The translations under genes were made by a program, and so were the position numbers. 64,000 nucleotides of DNA, taken from Zygaena filipendulae (lineage: Eukaryota > Arthropoda > Insecta > Lepidoptera > Zygaenidae). The first letter of the stretch is position 1. Each line of letters opens with the position of its first letter. Below the pieces are notes generated by a model, which saw only the letters and a program-made list of their open reading frames with translations, made no database searches and was not told the origin of the DNA. Shown in pieces: positions 1 through 10,361 of this stretch. Location: positions 1,116,001 to 1,180,000 of the forward strand of contig OU015679.1 of NCBI GenBank assembly GCA_907165275.2, written 5' to 3'.

Positions 1-1186
1 ATGATGACCCTGCCGGATTTCCACAAAGTGGGATAGTTCCCCGTGCGCAGGATACCATTATACAGGCGCGTCACCGCCGCTATGGAGCGAAACGGCAGGT
101 GACGCAGCGCTGCCTTGGTGATACCGTCTGCGCCCGGGGCCTTACGCGGCTTCAGTTTTCGGGTCATCCGCTGCACCTCACCGGGGGAGAATACGATAGG
201 GTCCTCCTCCGGCGCCATTGGCGCTGCGAAATACTCCCGAAGCTTGTCTTCCACTGCTGCGACGTGCTCCACATCGTTGGTGGGATTCGGGCGGAACTGG
301 CGTTCGAGATGGTCGGCGAGGATCTTCGCGCGGTCTTCTGCGCGGTACCTCAGCGTACCGTCGTCCGCTTTGAGCGGTCTGATCGGGGGGCGGGTGCCAG
401 AGAGTTGGCGGCAGAGGCGATGGACACTGGTCCAGTCCTCGCTTGCCGCCTCAATGCGCCTCTCCCATGCGTCGGCTTCATGCTCCCTCAGGGCGTCCTT
501 TATCTTATCCGTGAGGGCGTTGAGCTCCGTCTTCATCAGTGGGCAGCGACATTGCTGCCACCGCCTGCGCAGGCGCCTCTTCTTGCCTATTAGGTTCCTA
601 ATGTCGGCGGGGAGCGGGGGTAACCTGCCCCCCGTCGGCATGGTGTGCGAGGAGGTGTCGAGGGCACCTTGCACGCAGGCGGTGATGTCCGAAGCTAGAA
701 GCTCAACGTCCCCCGGAGAGACAAGGGGCCTCGAGGGGGTGCTCGTCGCCATCGAGCTGGAGAATGTTCTCCAGTTGATCGATCGGCGTGGCGCTGGTGG
801 CGAGACTCTTTGTAGCATGTTCGCCAGGACGACCAGGACCGGGACATGGTCAGAGCCCATGTCCTCGGGCAGGGCCTCTATAGAGGGCCGGCAGAGGAGC
901 CCACGGTGGGCTAGGAGGTCGATGACGTCGGGTTGGAACGACGTCTGGGCCGGATAATGCGTAGGAGTTTCCGGCCCTTCGACCTCGTAGCTGTGGGCCT
1001 CGGTGTCGCGGAGGAGTCGTCTGCCATTCGGGCAGATGTGGGTCGAGTTCCACGCCGTGTGCTTGCAATTGAAATCGCCGGCAACGGCGGTGGGGATGTT
1101 CGATTCCAGCAGGGCGTGCATGTCGCCCGGCTGGAATCTTAGGCCCGGCGGCTTGTACACCGCGTACAGCCGCGTAGGGTTGCCGG
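1..1186 (-). pseudogene. Jockey copy 1 ORF2, distal endonuclease and start of reverse transcriptase
   Basis: This stretch encodes the second half of an apurinic-like endonuclease, including the GDFN and SDH catalytic motifs, and the start of the reverse transcriptase. It corresponds to about 27360-28540 of the intact copy and stays open to base 1, where it leaves the window. The protein would nick target DNA and prime reverse transcription. The gene is cut on its upstream side by the TGTAAC repeat at 1187, so it cannot yield a complete ORF2. Similarity to the intact copy is very high along the whole length, so the family call is firm. Confidence 0.88.
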
Positions 1187-3872
1187 TGTAACTTACCCCC
1201 CCTCTCGCGCGACTTTCTCCGATCTACTTCTTACTACGATGATCTCTAATTTGGCCTGATTGTCTAGTGGTTAGGACTCTAAATTCGTTGTGTGCAGTAA
1301 CCTATGATTCTTTTAGGTTGAGATTGAACTATCGTCTTAGTATTTGCATCATAGTTTTTAGTTTTGGTTAAGTTTATAGCTAAGATTCTAAAGTTAATAC
1401 ATGAACGATCTCTAATTTATGTTTAGCGAATACACGAACGATCTTAGACTAGTACACGGACGAATCCCTATTTTTATTGCTTTCGTGCGACCTCTTTCCT
1501 AACTTTAGGTGGATGATCTATTTTTAGTTTATTTATGTGGATGATCTAGTTTTGTTAGTTTGTTTGTGACGACCTGCCTCCCTAACATTATATCGATGCC
1601 CTATTTTATTAGTTTGTTTACCGGCCTAATCTATTGGCTTGTAGGCTAAGTTTGAATAATCTTGACCCTTATGTTTGTCTATCCCTACAATCTGTTTTAG
1701 TGTGTGTTTGTCGGTTTAACCCTGGTCAACATCTCGTCAAAAGCTACCATTCCTGGCTCAGATGGCTCAGACATTGCCAGGACGCATAAATATATATAAT
1801 AAACCACCCAGACGATTCTATTCCAAGGTCGACCAGATTTTGTCCCCTCAGCATGACGCAAGCATTGGCCACAGGAACCTCAAGTACTACGTGAAATGAT
1901 TGTTGGCACTGCAACCAATCCCGACGTCAAACCGAAGGTAAGGCTTCCAGTTAATACATAAGTATTCGCCGGAAGGTGGTATAGCCCCTCCTGCGCTATT
2001 CCACGGTGATGACCATCCAGCACAATGCCTTCGTCACCTCCCCCAACCTGTTTCACAAGGTAGAGGATCATTCTAGATGGTTACATCTAAGATCATTCAC
2101 CAGCGTCCGTTTCAGGAATCCAGTGAGGAGACTGTACGTCCCCAGTCCGAAGACTACCGCCGCGTTGGAGCCATGGTGAGCCCTTGAATATGTGCCAGCC
2201 CGAAGACCAGGGTTGGGTGGGACCACCACAAACCAAACCCCAGCACAGTGATCCAAAATTGTATGTGTGTGTTGTCGGAGACCAATCTCTCCCTGGAACC
2301 TGGAACTTCAGCTGATGAACTCTCTGTCATACTGCAAGCAGTGAGGCCGTAGCCTAGCCGTAGCTGTAGAGTTGAATGGCTCTCTCTCCCCTGTGAACCC
2401 ACTCGGGCATCCAACTCGTTCTGCCACATCAGAACATTGGCAAGCACATCGTGTTGAAAAACACAAAGGTTGCCGAGAATCTAGCGTCAGCGACGAGGTC
2501 GCCAACAGCCGATCCCCCAGCCTCTGCACAACGGTCTCGATCGCAAAGCGCAGGGACCTACGTAAGCATACATGTGGTTGCGAGTCACAGTAGCTCCAGT
2601 CTGTCTCCGCAGCCAGCAATCGAGCCACAGAGCGCATTGGCCCATCGATAATATTTGTAATAAAAAGAAAGGTAAAACAGAAAGAAGAGCGAACAACCCT
2701 TCCCTGGTGTAGGAGAGGGCCGGCATCTCCAGTCAGCCGCATCGGTGATATGTAGATTGAATAACACGGAAGGCGTTGTTATTCAAGGTAAGATACAAGG
2801 CGCACAACGAAACTCGTCACGGCGCAGATGACTCAAGGCGCGGATTTTTACCCATCTACGCCATCATACGCTCGCGACGTGCAATGTCCAACCGTTCAAG
2901 ATTAGAGTTCCGTTTGCTTCGAGCCTATTTGGTACTGTGATTTGAAGATCCTTCCTCGTGACTAATGTTTTTAGGTCTACGCTCGAGATATCCTAACGGA
3001 CGTCAAGTGCACTGACAGACCTTCGCACAAAAACATTAAATCACTCTGCGCTATCGCACGCTCAACAAGACTATTCGTAACGAACCGTCTTTTGTAATGA
3101 TAAAATCAATACAAATATTCTACTCAAAGCATCTCGTTCACGAAGCACATCGGCCCACATACGCTTTCATGCGACCACCAAGTATCACAATCGCGCATGC
3201 TCGCCTCTGCACAACGCAATCAGGACACAATGCGTAATGACGAAACTTTCAGGTCGCGTGTACGAATCCTTGCACAAACCGATAAATCGTTCTGCGCGCA
3301 GACCGCTCGACCACGACGTACTTTGCATGAATATTATTTATTAAAAAATTTGTATGAGAAAATAAATTTTATGTTTGATAAATGTGCAATAATATTATAT
3401 TTATTGTCCCTTAGACGTTCCCTCCCCAGCGCATTCGTTTATTATTACACTATTATCAATTTACTTTCCCAACAAACTTTTGTCGTCAGGACATTTTTTC
3501 ACCTCCGTATTCCCCGTAGATATACGGCCCGTGGATACTGGCGGTGCGTTCGGCCCTGTATTCCGAGACGCCTGCATGGGGGGATTCGCGTTTTCTAACT
3601 TGCTCCTATACTCTCGAAATTCAATATACATTTGGTATTCCCTAATACAAGCACTTTCCTTCATATAATATTTTGTCCTAACTTCTCTAGTTTAGGAGTT
3701 ATTATTGATAAACGTACTAAACTTGTTTTCGATGTTATTTGAACCGCAATGTCCTCTAATATGTTTTAAATGTAATTTTATAGGTGTATTTTATTATCTT
3801 CTATACTTTAATAATTATTTAAGATTTTAATTATAACCAAAAAAATTTTATAGGACCTTATGGGTCGTCACA
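1187..3872 (+). mobile_element. TGTRAC repeat family, copy A (2686 bp, 4-bp duplication CCGG)
   Basis: The unit begins TGTAACTTACCCCC and ends GGGTCGTCACA. CCGG lies immediately on both sides (1183-1186 and 3873-3876), and removing the unit rejoins the Jockey ORF2 in frame. Copy B at 44084-46791 is nearly identical over its full length; copies C and D are diverged relatives. Ends are TG...CA with a 6-bp imperfect inverted match (TGTRAC). No open frame resembles a known protein. A solo LTR with an unusually long LTR fits the TG...CA ends and 4-bp duplication. A non-autonomous Ginger-like DNA transposon (TGTNR ends, 4-bp duplication) is the alternative. Confidence 0.85.
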
Positions 3873-4052
3873 CCGGCGATGCAAAGCTCGACGCCCAGGG
3901 CGCTGAGCGCCGAGAGCTGCACGGCGGGAACTCGTTGGTGGACGACTCCTCGCTTGACTAGCATTACCAGCCCTCTAGAGGCATGACCCTGAGGACTGAT
4001 ATCGTCCTGGCAATAAACATGATAGCCGGCGACTGTTATGTTAGTCGTCAGC
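3873..4052 (-). pseudogene. Jockey copy 1 ORF2, central endonuclease fragment
   Basis: About 58 codons of the endonuclease domain, corresponding to about 27180-27360 of the intact copy. The fragment is stranded between the TGTAAC repeat (copy A) and the 5' LTR of element G1. Its right edge, CAGC at 4049-4052, is repeated at 14752-14755 beyond G1, and its left edge, CCGG, is repeated at 1183-1186. Both boundaries are therefore insertion sites and not deletions. Confidence 0.88.
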
Positions 4053-4926
4053 TGTAACGTTGTAGTCTCAGTTCTCAACATAAAAAAAAAAAAAACTATA
4101 AAATAAAATAAATTAAATCTACCCTGTGCGAACGGATCTCCAAATATCCCTCCGCGCGCCGCGCTTCCGCGCCGCCGGTCGTCATCGGCCGAACATTTTA
4201 ATCTGCACGGACAGACTACTGCAGCTCGCACGCCGCGCTACACGTGGGTGTCTAATTAATTGTACGGTACCTACCTACCTACGATCTTGTGACCGTTAGT
4301 CTACCGCGCATACTATTTTTCTGTGCTAGTGCTGGATGACCCCCTAGGGTGAGTTCTCATTCACATTCACACTACTAAGCTGCTTCTCGCTTAATCTAGT
4401 CTGGCTGGCTGCAATTCCTACTAAAGCACTATCGCTACTACCTTGCGACCGCTGGTTCTCACGGGGTGGAAAGGCAGCCAGCTACGGACTCGCTGATGGT
4501 AACCGAAGCCCTCGCTCCAGGTTCCAGGCCCTACCGTCCACCAGCTGAGATTCCAGGCACCTACCAGCTGAAGATCCGGGCCCTACCCCCGGACTACCCC
4601 GGCGCATTCCAGGCACCTACCATCTACCGCCGAGACTCCAGGCACCTACCAGCCCTACTCCTGGACTACTCCGGGCGTACTCCAGCCGCCGCCTACAGCA
4701 GCCGCCGCGGCACCAGCGTCACCACCGTCTGCGAGCCACTTACCACCTACCGCTGAGGCCAGTGTCGCTAGTTGTTCCTACTTGTACCTATCTACCGGGA
4801 GCGGACCGGGAAGGCAATAAATAATTAGTCACAATCTATCGGACTTATCCTTGCGTTCCCACGCTACCTACCTACCTGCCGCGCTGAGTGCCTAACCACC
4901 AACTTTCTCCAAGCACAAGCGCGACA
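4053..4926 (+). repeat. G1 5' LTR (874 bp)
   Basis: Begins TGTAACGTTG and ends AAGCGCGACA. It matches 13909-14751. Compared with the 3' LTR it has 29 extra bases near 4621-4650, where a CAGGCACCTACC motif is repeated, and two more A in the run near 4081. AATAAA lies near 4817 as a candidate polyadenylation signal. The clustered GGTACCTACCTACC motifs are typical of lepidopteran DNA. Confidence 0.93.
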
Positions 4927-5433
4927 GTGGCGCCCTTTAACGTGGTGTGGTTATTGTCCTTCCAGGTTCGTTCTAGGTATTTATTTTAGTGCTTTAGCAG
5001 CTAGCCCAGCGCGAAAAACCTAATTGTGAACGGGGCGGTGTCGATGCTACCTGCACAGCGAACTGGTACGTACTTACCTATCCATTAAAATAAAACCGTT
5101 ACGCTTACCTACCTATACTTATGCTGAACTTTATACTAACGCTTATTTTGATTATGCCAATTGTGATTGTAATTGTTGCGTAATATTTTCCTACAACTAG
5201 ATAAACAAATTTTTTTCTTACATCGATATTACTATCAACTTCTATTATCATTACAAATACATAGGTATTTTCTCAACAGTTCGCAATCTATATTTCCTTA
5301 GTTCCGTTTTTTTTGATTTTTTTTATTTTACTGGTCTATTTATTATTATCAATTGAAGTAGGTAGATCTAAACATTTTAAACACCGTACCGTATAGTGTA
5401 GTTGTCGAAACATTGTAAAAGCAGCTTAGCATA
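4927..5433 (+). other. G1 untranslated leader, first part
   Basis: An AT-rich leader between the LTR and the hAT-type insertion. No open frame of note is seen. The leader resumes at 8482 after the insertion and leads to the gag ATG at 8842. Confidence 0.7.
4928..4945 (+). other. G1 primer-binding site
   Basis: One base after the LTR the sequence reads TGGCGCCCTTTAACGTGG. The first eight bases match the 3' end of a tRNA ending GGGCGCCA, as in lysine tRNAs, and AACGTGG is also lysine-site-like, but three extra T separate the two blocks. The tRNA identity is therefore uncertain. The position is exactly where the minus-strand primer should anneal. Confidence 0.65.
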
Positions 5434-5607
5434 CAGGGGCGGATCCAGGATTTGGTTGAGGGAGGGGCAATTTGGTTGCTCCATGAAATTTTTTGAATTA
5501 ACAGGATAGACAAAAAAGTCCATTAATAAAATTTAAGTGCTTCATATTGAGAGCATCTGAATTGAGCTTATGTATGTATTATATTATCTGTGTGTATGTT
5601 TCGCGAT

Positions 5608-6290
5608 TTTTTAACCGACTTCCAAAAAGGAGGAGGTTACGCATTCGGCTGTATGTTTTTTTTTTTTTTATATTACTCGAAGCTAGGGTTGGAACGATTT
5701 CGAAAATTCATTTTTTGTTTGAAAGCGTATATTCCCAATTAGGTCCTATTGCCACCAAGTGGGATCTGATGATGGGATCTTATGGTTTAAGAATCTTTAT
5801 TATCCTCAAAAGATCTTGGGGAAATCGTGGGAACTCTTCAAAAATAATAGGCAAACCTATAGCGATTTGGGTATATTTTATAGTAAATCGTTCATTTGCT
5901 TTCGGAAAGCAAAATTTGAAGAAGTGGAACTGATCATGAAGACCACAAGTGTTCATCGGAACTACTCAACAATAATAAGTATTTCACGGGTTTCGATTGG
6001 ACCGATTTAGAAAATTGATTTTGTTGTTTGAAAGGGTATACTCCCAAATTGATCCCATTGTCACCAAATCGAGAACGATGGAATATGGAATAGAGATGAT
6101 GGAATCATGGAGAAATCAAGAGAACTCTTCAAAAATTACAGACACACCTATAGCGATTTTTGGATTTTTTATAGTAAATCGTTTATTTGCTTTTGGAAAG
6201 CAAAATTTGAAGAAGTGAAACTGATGATGAAGACCACAGATGGTCATCGGAACTACTCAATAAAAGGTATTTCACGAGTTCCGATTCGTT
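5608..6290 (+). repeat. Lepidopteran repeat module, about 300 bp in two tandem copies
   Basis: An ACCGACTTCCAAAAAGGAGG motif precedes two tandem diverged units at about 5685-5990 and 5991-6290. They share TATAGCGATTT, ATAGTAAATCGTT, GGAAAGCAAAATTTGAAGAA and CATCGGAACTACTCAA. The open frames in these units are short and differ between them, so I do not call a gene. The ACCGACTTCC motif recurs near 6530, beside the inverted repeat. Confidence 0.7.
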
Positions 6291-6542
6291 AACTTTAATA
6301 TGGTTCCTGAATAATTTATGCTCGTCACAATGTATATGGTAAAGTGGAACTGATGATGACGTACCAGGAGAACTCCTCAACAATCAACGTCCCTGTCGTC
6401 CCGTCGGTAAAAGCAGTATTTTGTAAAAGGCGATGAGCAATTGACATTAGGCTATTGTAACTTAGATAAATTTACAAACAGACTCACTTGAAAGCAAGAA
6501 ATAAACAAAATTTTAACAAAAAAATTAAAACCGACTTCCAAC

Positions 6543-6975
6543 AACACAAAACTAAAAAGCTAAAAATAACAAAATATCGAACAAACAAAATTTCATTTCA
6601 TTTCATTTCATTTCATTTCATTTCATTTCATTTCATTTTATCCAACAGACAAAAATACACGTAAGTTTATTTTTGGTACTTATTACCAGTAGTTATTATA
6701 CCAGTACCAGTAGTTATTATTGGTTTATTCTACCACTTGACTACTATTATTATTTGAAGTCGGTGACAAGCCAAATATGGCGTAGGTACATGGGCTAAGT
6801 CCAGTCCCGCCACGAGTTCGTTGTGAGCTGAACAACCCAAGTGGGTAGACGTAAGCGGGCTTGGCATCGAATTTAAATCAAAAAGTGGTAGCACAAACCA
6901 ACAATAGTATTATGTATTTTTGTCTGATGGATTAAGTCGGTATTTTGTTATTTTTAGCTTTTTAGTTTTATGTTT
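6543..6975. repeat. Long inverted repeat with a (TTTCA)n expansion in one arm
   Basis: The left arm contains AACTAAAAAGCTAAAAATAA and AACAGACAAAAATACA. The reverse complement of the right arm (about 6910-6975) contains the same blocks in the same order with few changes. In the left arm the two blocks are pushed apart by about ten TTTCA units at 6590-6639, which the right arm lacks. This looks like a small foldback or MITE-type element nested in the hAT element, with a microsatellite grown inside one arm. Confidence 0.65.
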
Positions 6976-7339
6976 TTCATATTTAAAAAAATGTGGTGTC
7001 GAAAACGATAGAGCTTAGGTAGGTATAGCGGTTTTTGAGTACGATTCTCTGTAAAATCAAAGTTTTTTTTAGTATTTCATTATTTACAAACTTGTACTTT
7101 CATGCATAAAATAATCTACATGGAAGCTACAACAGATAAAAGTAAAAAATGAAAAATTTACGTTCCAGCGAATCTGACCTGAATTAACAACTTTAAATTA
7201 AAATTTTGTAGGTTTGTATCTATAACGTGATGAAGTGTTATGGTTAATAGCGATTTTTTTACTAAACTGAGAAAAAATACCATCAGAGGTGCACATGTGA
7301 TGTGATAAAAACGTGTTTCGTGATCAGAAGAACAAAGAA

Positions 7340-7560
7340 CTACCTAACTACCTGACGTAGCTTCACGGCTGACATAAAGCAATCTGAAACTTTCTTTGAA
7401 GTAAGTCGGTGATTTGGGATCCCTCAGCACTTTAAAGATGGTACAAAGAATATGTGTAGTGCGCCTGGCGAATATGTATGCTGTAAATCTTTGTGTTGTG
7501 TCAAATAAAGTTTTTTCAATTTCAATTTTCAATTTCAATTACTCTTCTGTCAGATTCATA
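7340..7560 (+). other. Retroelement-like 3' end fragment with AATAAA
   Basis: A stretch ending GTGTCAAATAAAGTTTTTTC, followed by imperfect TTTCAA repeats near 7515-7540. This resembles the 3' end of a poly(A)-terminated or microsatellite-tailed retroelement or captured transcript. I do not recognise the source and no coding frame is convincing. Confidence 0.3.
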
Positions 7561-8504
7561 CAGCACACATCGGCGTAAACAAAAAGGAGAAGGTTACTCC
7601 TTGGATTAGTAAAATGAGGAGAAAATTTGGGAAATAACGCAGAAAACTCAGAGAAGTGAATAATTTTCGTCCATATGACGAGATACGGAAAAATAGGTAC
7701 TATTGAAACAAAAAGATGTTTTGACCATAGAAGATTTTAAAATTTACAGTCAACAGAAGAAAAATTTGATAAATTTTGGAAATTTGCGCAAATTTTTTTC
7801 CAAATCCGAATTCATCGCGCACCGCACGTGATAAAAGTCGCCGACTATTTTTTGAGCACAGAGGTACAATATGACGGGGAATAAAAATCGAAATTCTATT
7901 AATTCCATTTAGTTCGTCAGTTACATATAACATAATATAAATAAATAATATGGATAGATTTGCTTTGAACGTGGAAAAAGTAGAAGAGTTAGGTACCGAC
8001 TAGTTTTGGGAAGTGAAATCACAATAGCTTACTTCCAAGTCTCAAGGATGTTGGATGAAGTTAAAGAAAAGGGATAGAGAAACTACATATATAAGGATAA
8101 TTGTAAAAACATATATACAGCCAAACACAGAAACTTCTCCTTTTAAATGAGAAATATACCATACGGCACGTAGTTTCAAAACAGAAAATTTGTTTTAACG
8201 AGAAAGAATTGACAGATTTTGTGTTTGTTTTACAATAATAGATACAAACTTCCATAGGGGTTCGTTACGAACTAATAATTTATAGAGTTTTAAAAATGAA
8301 TATTTGTTCGTTCATTCAGGTTCATTCGTATATTTCTATTCAAATTACGATGAAACTTTGGTGAAAAGCCACAACCTTGCGAAGATTTTTCTAAGGTCTA
8401 ATTAAAGTAGGTACCTATTTAGGTCTTCAGGGGGGGCAATTGCCCCCAGTGCCCCCCCCTGGATCCGCCCCTGTTAGCATACCTACGGTAGTATCTCTTA
8501 GTAG

Positions 8505-8715
8505 TTGTGCATAGCATACGCTTACCTAATACTAGTGGTGGCTACATGCTTTACTTGCTCGATTTATTTTTTTTCCCCTGTCAAAAAAAAAAAATATTTA
8601 CTGTACATCTCGCTTATACCTATATATATCAGCTTAACTAATACTAGTGGTGGCTACATACTTTGCTCGTTTGATTTTTTTTCATTGTCTAAAAAATATT
8701 TACTGTACATTTAAA
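8505..8715 (+). repeat. Two-copy tandem repeat, about 115 bp, in the G1 leader
   Basis: Two units (about 8519-8612 and 8632-8710) share TAATACTAGTGGTGGCTACA and AATATTTACTGTACAT. They lie between the hAT-type element and the gag start, so they belong to the G1 leader. Function is unknown; leader repeats can carry packaging or transcription signals. Confidence 0.6.
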
Positions 8716-8841
8716 TACTGCTTAATTATTATACTTAGCTTCCTAAATTGAGCTTGTTGGCTATTTATAACACTACCTACCCTAAATTTTTTTCATCTAT
8801 CTTTGGCCAATTAATTTTGTATTGTTTTGCTTATTCTTATA

Positions 8842-10361
8842 ATGGAAACTCACCTTATTTCGTTCATCCAGCTAAACAAAAACGAACTAGCGTACGAAGT
8901 TCTTATTCGGGGCGGTGAACCGAATACTACGGTTATCGAACTACGCAAACAAATTAATAAGCTAGTACCTTTATACCCATCGGAGGATATTACAGAATCT
9001 GGTCTAGACTTCGACACGGATATAGAAGGAGCAAACGTTTCGATTAAGGAGCTAAATTCACGAATTACTATTTTAGAACTTAAATACGATGTAAATCTGT
9101 ATAAACGTACCCTAACACTATCGAATCATATATACTTCCGTCTCAAAAGGATGAACCAAAATAAACCAAACTCTGCTGCGGAGTTGGAGAAACTAAAACA
9201 AACGAACAAAGACTACAATGTATTACAGGCTAAATTAAACAAGTTTCCAGGTGTAAATACTACCGAAAACAGGAATACTGAGCACACTAATGCCCAGTCA
9301 TCTTCTGTGTTCGAGGGGTCTACCGTTATATCTACTAGCTGTGAACGTAGTCACATAAATGACCTACAAAAAATTAAATACAACGGGAAATCATGCGTTC
9401 GCTCATTCCTACAAAAAATAAGGGAGTTTAGTGAAGCTAGGAACATCACCCCTGCTAAACTTTTTACGTATGCTACGGAAATACTAACGGACGATGCACT
9501 AATCTGGTATCGTAGTGTGAAAGGTCAAGTATCGGACTGGGATGAACTAGCAACGTTATTAGAGAAAGATTTCGGTCAGTTCGATTACGACTACAGACTA
9601 ATGTCCGAAATTCGGGGTAGGACTCAAGGTGAAGGAGAAAACATCACAATCTATTTAGCTATTATGTCTGAATTGTTCTCTAGGTTATCTAGGAGTCTCA
9701 ATGAGGACGAAAAACTAGAAATCTTATTACACAACATAAGACCAGTTTACGCTAACGTCTTAGCCTCAACTTCATCGGGCATTAAGTCTATTGACAATCT
9801 CCGATCGCTATGCAAAAACTTCGAAAACATTCAATGCCTATCATCCCAATTTCGTGAACCACCTAAAAAGTCTTCTGAATTGCTAGCGCCTGATCTTGCG
9901 TATGCTAAACGCGATCAGCCGGATCAGCAAAAACCTAAGAACAATTATTATAAAAACTACAACTCTTATACTAACAATCAAAAATACACACATACAAACT
10001 ACCAGCCACACAATAAGTATCCTAATAAGCAATCAACTAATTATTATAATTACTCGAGTAAAAATTCTTATGGTCAAAAATATAACACTAATCCAAACAA
10101 ACATACTAATCAAAACTATTCTAACGGACTAAACGGGAGCCAAGAAAACAAATCTCAATCTCACGTTAATCCGGTCGATTCTCAGAGCTCTTTCCCTAAA
10201 ACACCTTATTGCCCGCGTTGTCGCTCTAACGATCATAGCTTAGGCATAGTTTAGACTCATGCAAACAGGATCGTTTTGCCATTTGTTTTAAGTGTGGTAA
10301 AAGAGACGTCAAGTATCCTGATTGTTCTAACTGCAACACAAAGTCACTGCCAAAAAACTAA
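8842..10361 (+). pseudogene. G1 gag, frameshifted by an 11-bp duplication in a zinc knuckle
   Basis: Gag would form the cytoplasmic particle and bind element RNA. The first ATG in frame is at 8842. The middle part carries a capsid-like stretch around residues 175-260 with conserved aromatic and charged positions of retroelement Gag. The C-terminal third is rich in Asn, Tyr, Lys and Gln. The knuckle begins CPRC at about 10209. It is broken because CATAGCTTAGG is followed at once by a diverged second copy, CATAGTTTAGA. This adds 11 bp and forces a stop at 10254. In the shifted frame a second C-x2-C-x4-V-x4-C motif follows, then a stop at 10359-10361. The change inactivates this copy. Confidence 0.85.
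10352..10358 (+). promoter_or_regulatory. G1 gag-pol -1 ribosomal frameshift site
   Basis: The heptamer A AAA AAC sits in phase with the second gag frame and directly precedes its stop codon TAA (10359-10361). A one-base backward slip reads on into CTA ATA AAA, which is the pol frame and stays open to 13573. X XXY YYZ heptamers of this form are the classic -1 slippery sequence, and Ty3/Gypsy elements often use it. A downstream RNA structure was not evaluated. Confidence 0.75.

Larger units (their letters stand above)
5434..8473. mobile_element. Non-autonomous hAT-type element (3040 bp, 8-bp duplication TTAGCATA)
   Basis: Both ends carry the 15-bp inverted repeat CAGGGGCGGATCCAG, and TTAGCATA is present at 5426-5433 and 8474-8481. 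An 8-bp duplication with CAGGGG-type ends is the hAT signature. No transposase frame is visible, so it must have been moved by an enzyme supplied elsewhere. The inside is a patchwork of lepidopteran repeats: a duplicated module (5685-6290), a long inverted repeat (6543-6975) and a 3'-end-like fragment (7340-7560). The call rests on ends and duplication only. Confidence 0.88.

Noticed and set aside
1255..1335. Possible tRNA-Glu gene at the start of TGTRAC copy A
   Set aside because: Only box A fits; box B is degenerate, spacing is too long and no acceptor stem forms. Kept only as a tRNA-like feature of the repeat.
1880..3668. Short open frames inside TGTRAC copies A and B
   Set aside because: Shared only because the copies are almost identical; not kept in copies C and D and no recognisable domain.
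3848..4231. A minus-strand ORF spanning the G1 LTR edge and the Jockey fragment
   Set aside because: A chance fusion: the first part is LTR sequence, the rest is Jockey endonuclease.
5547..6292. Open frames in the duplicated module of the hAT element
   Set aside because: They differ between the two tandem units and lack a transposase signature.
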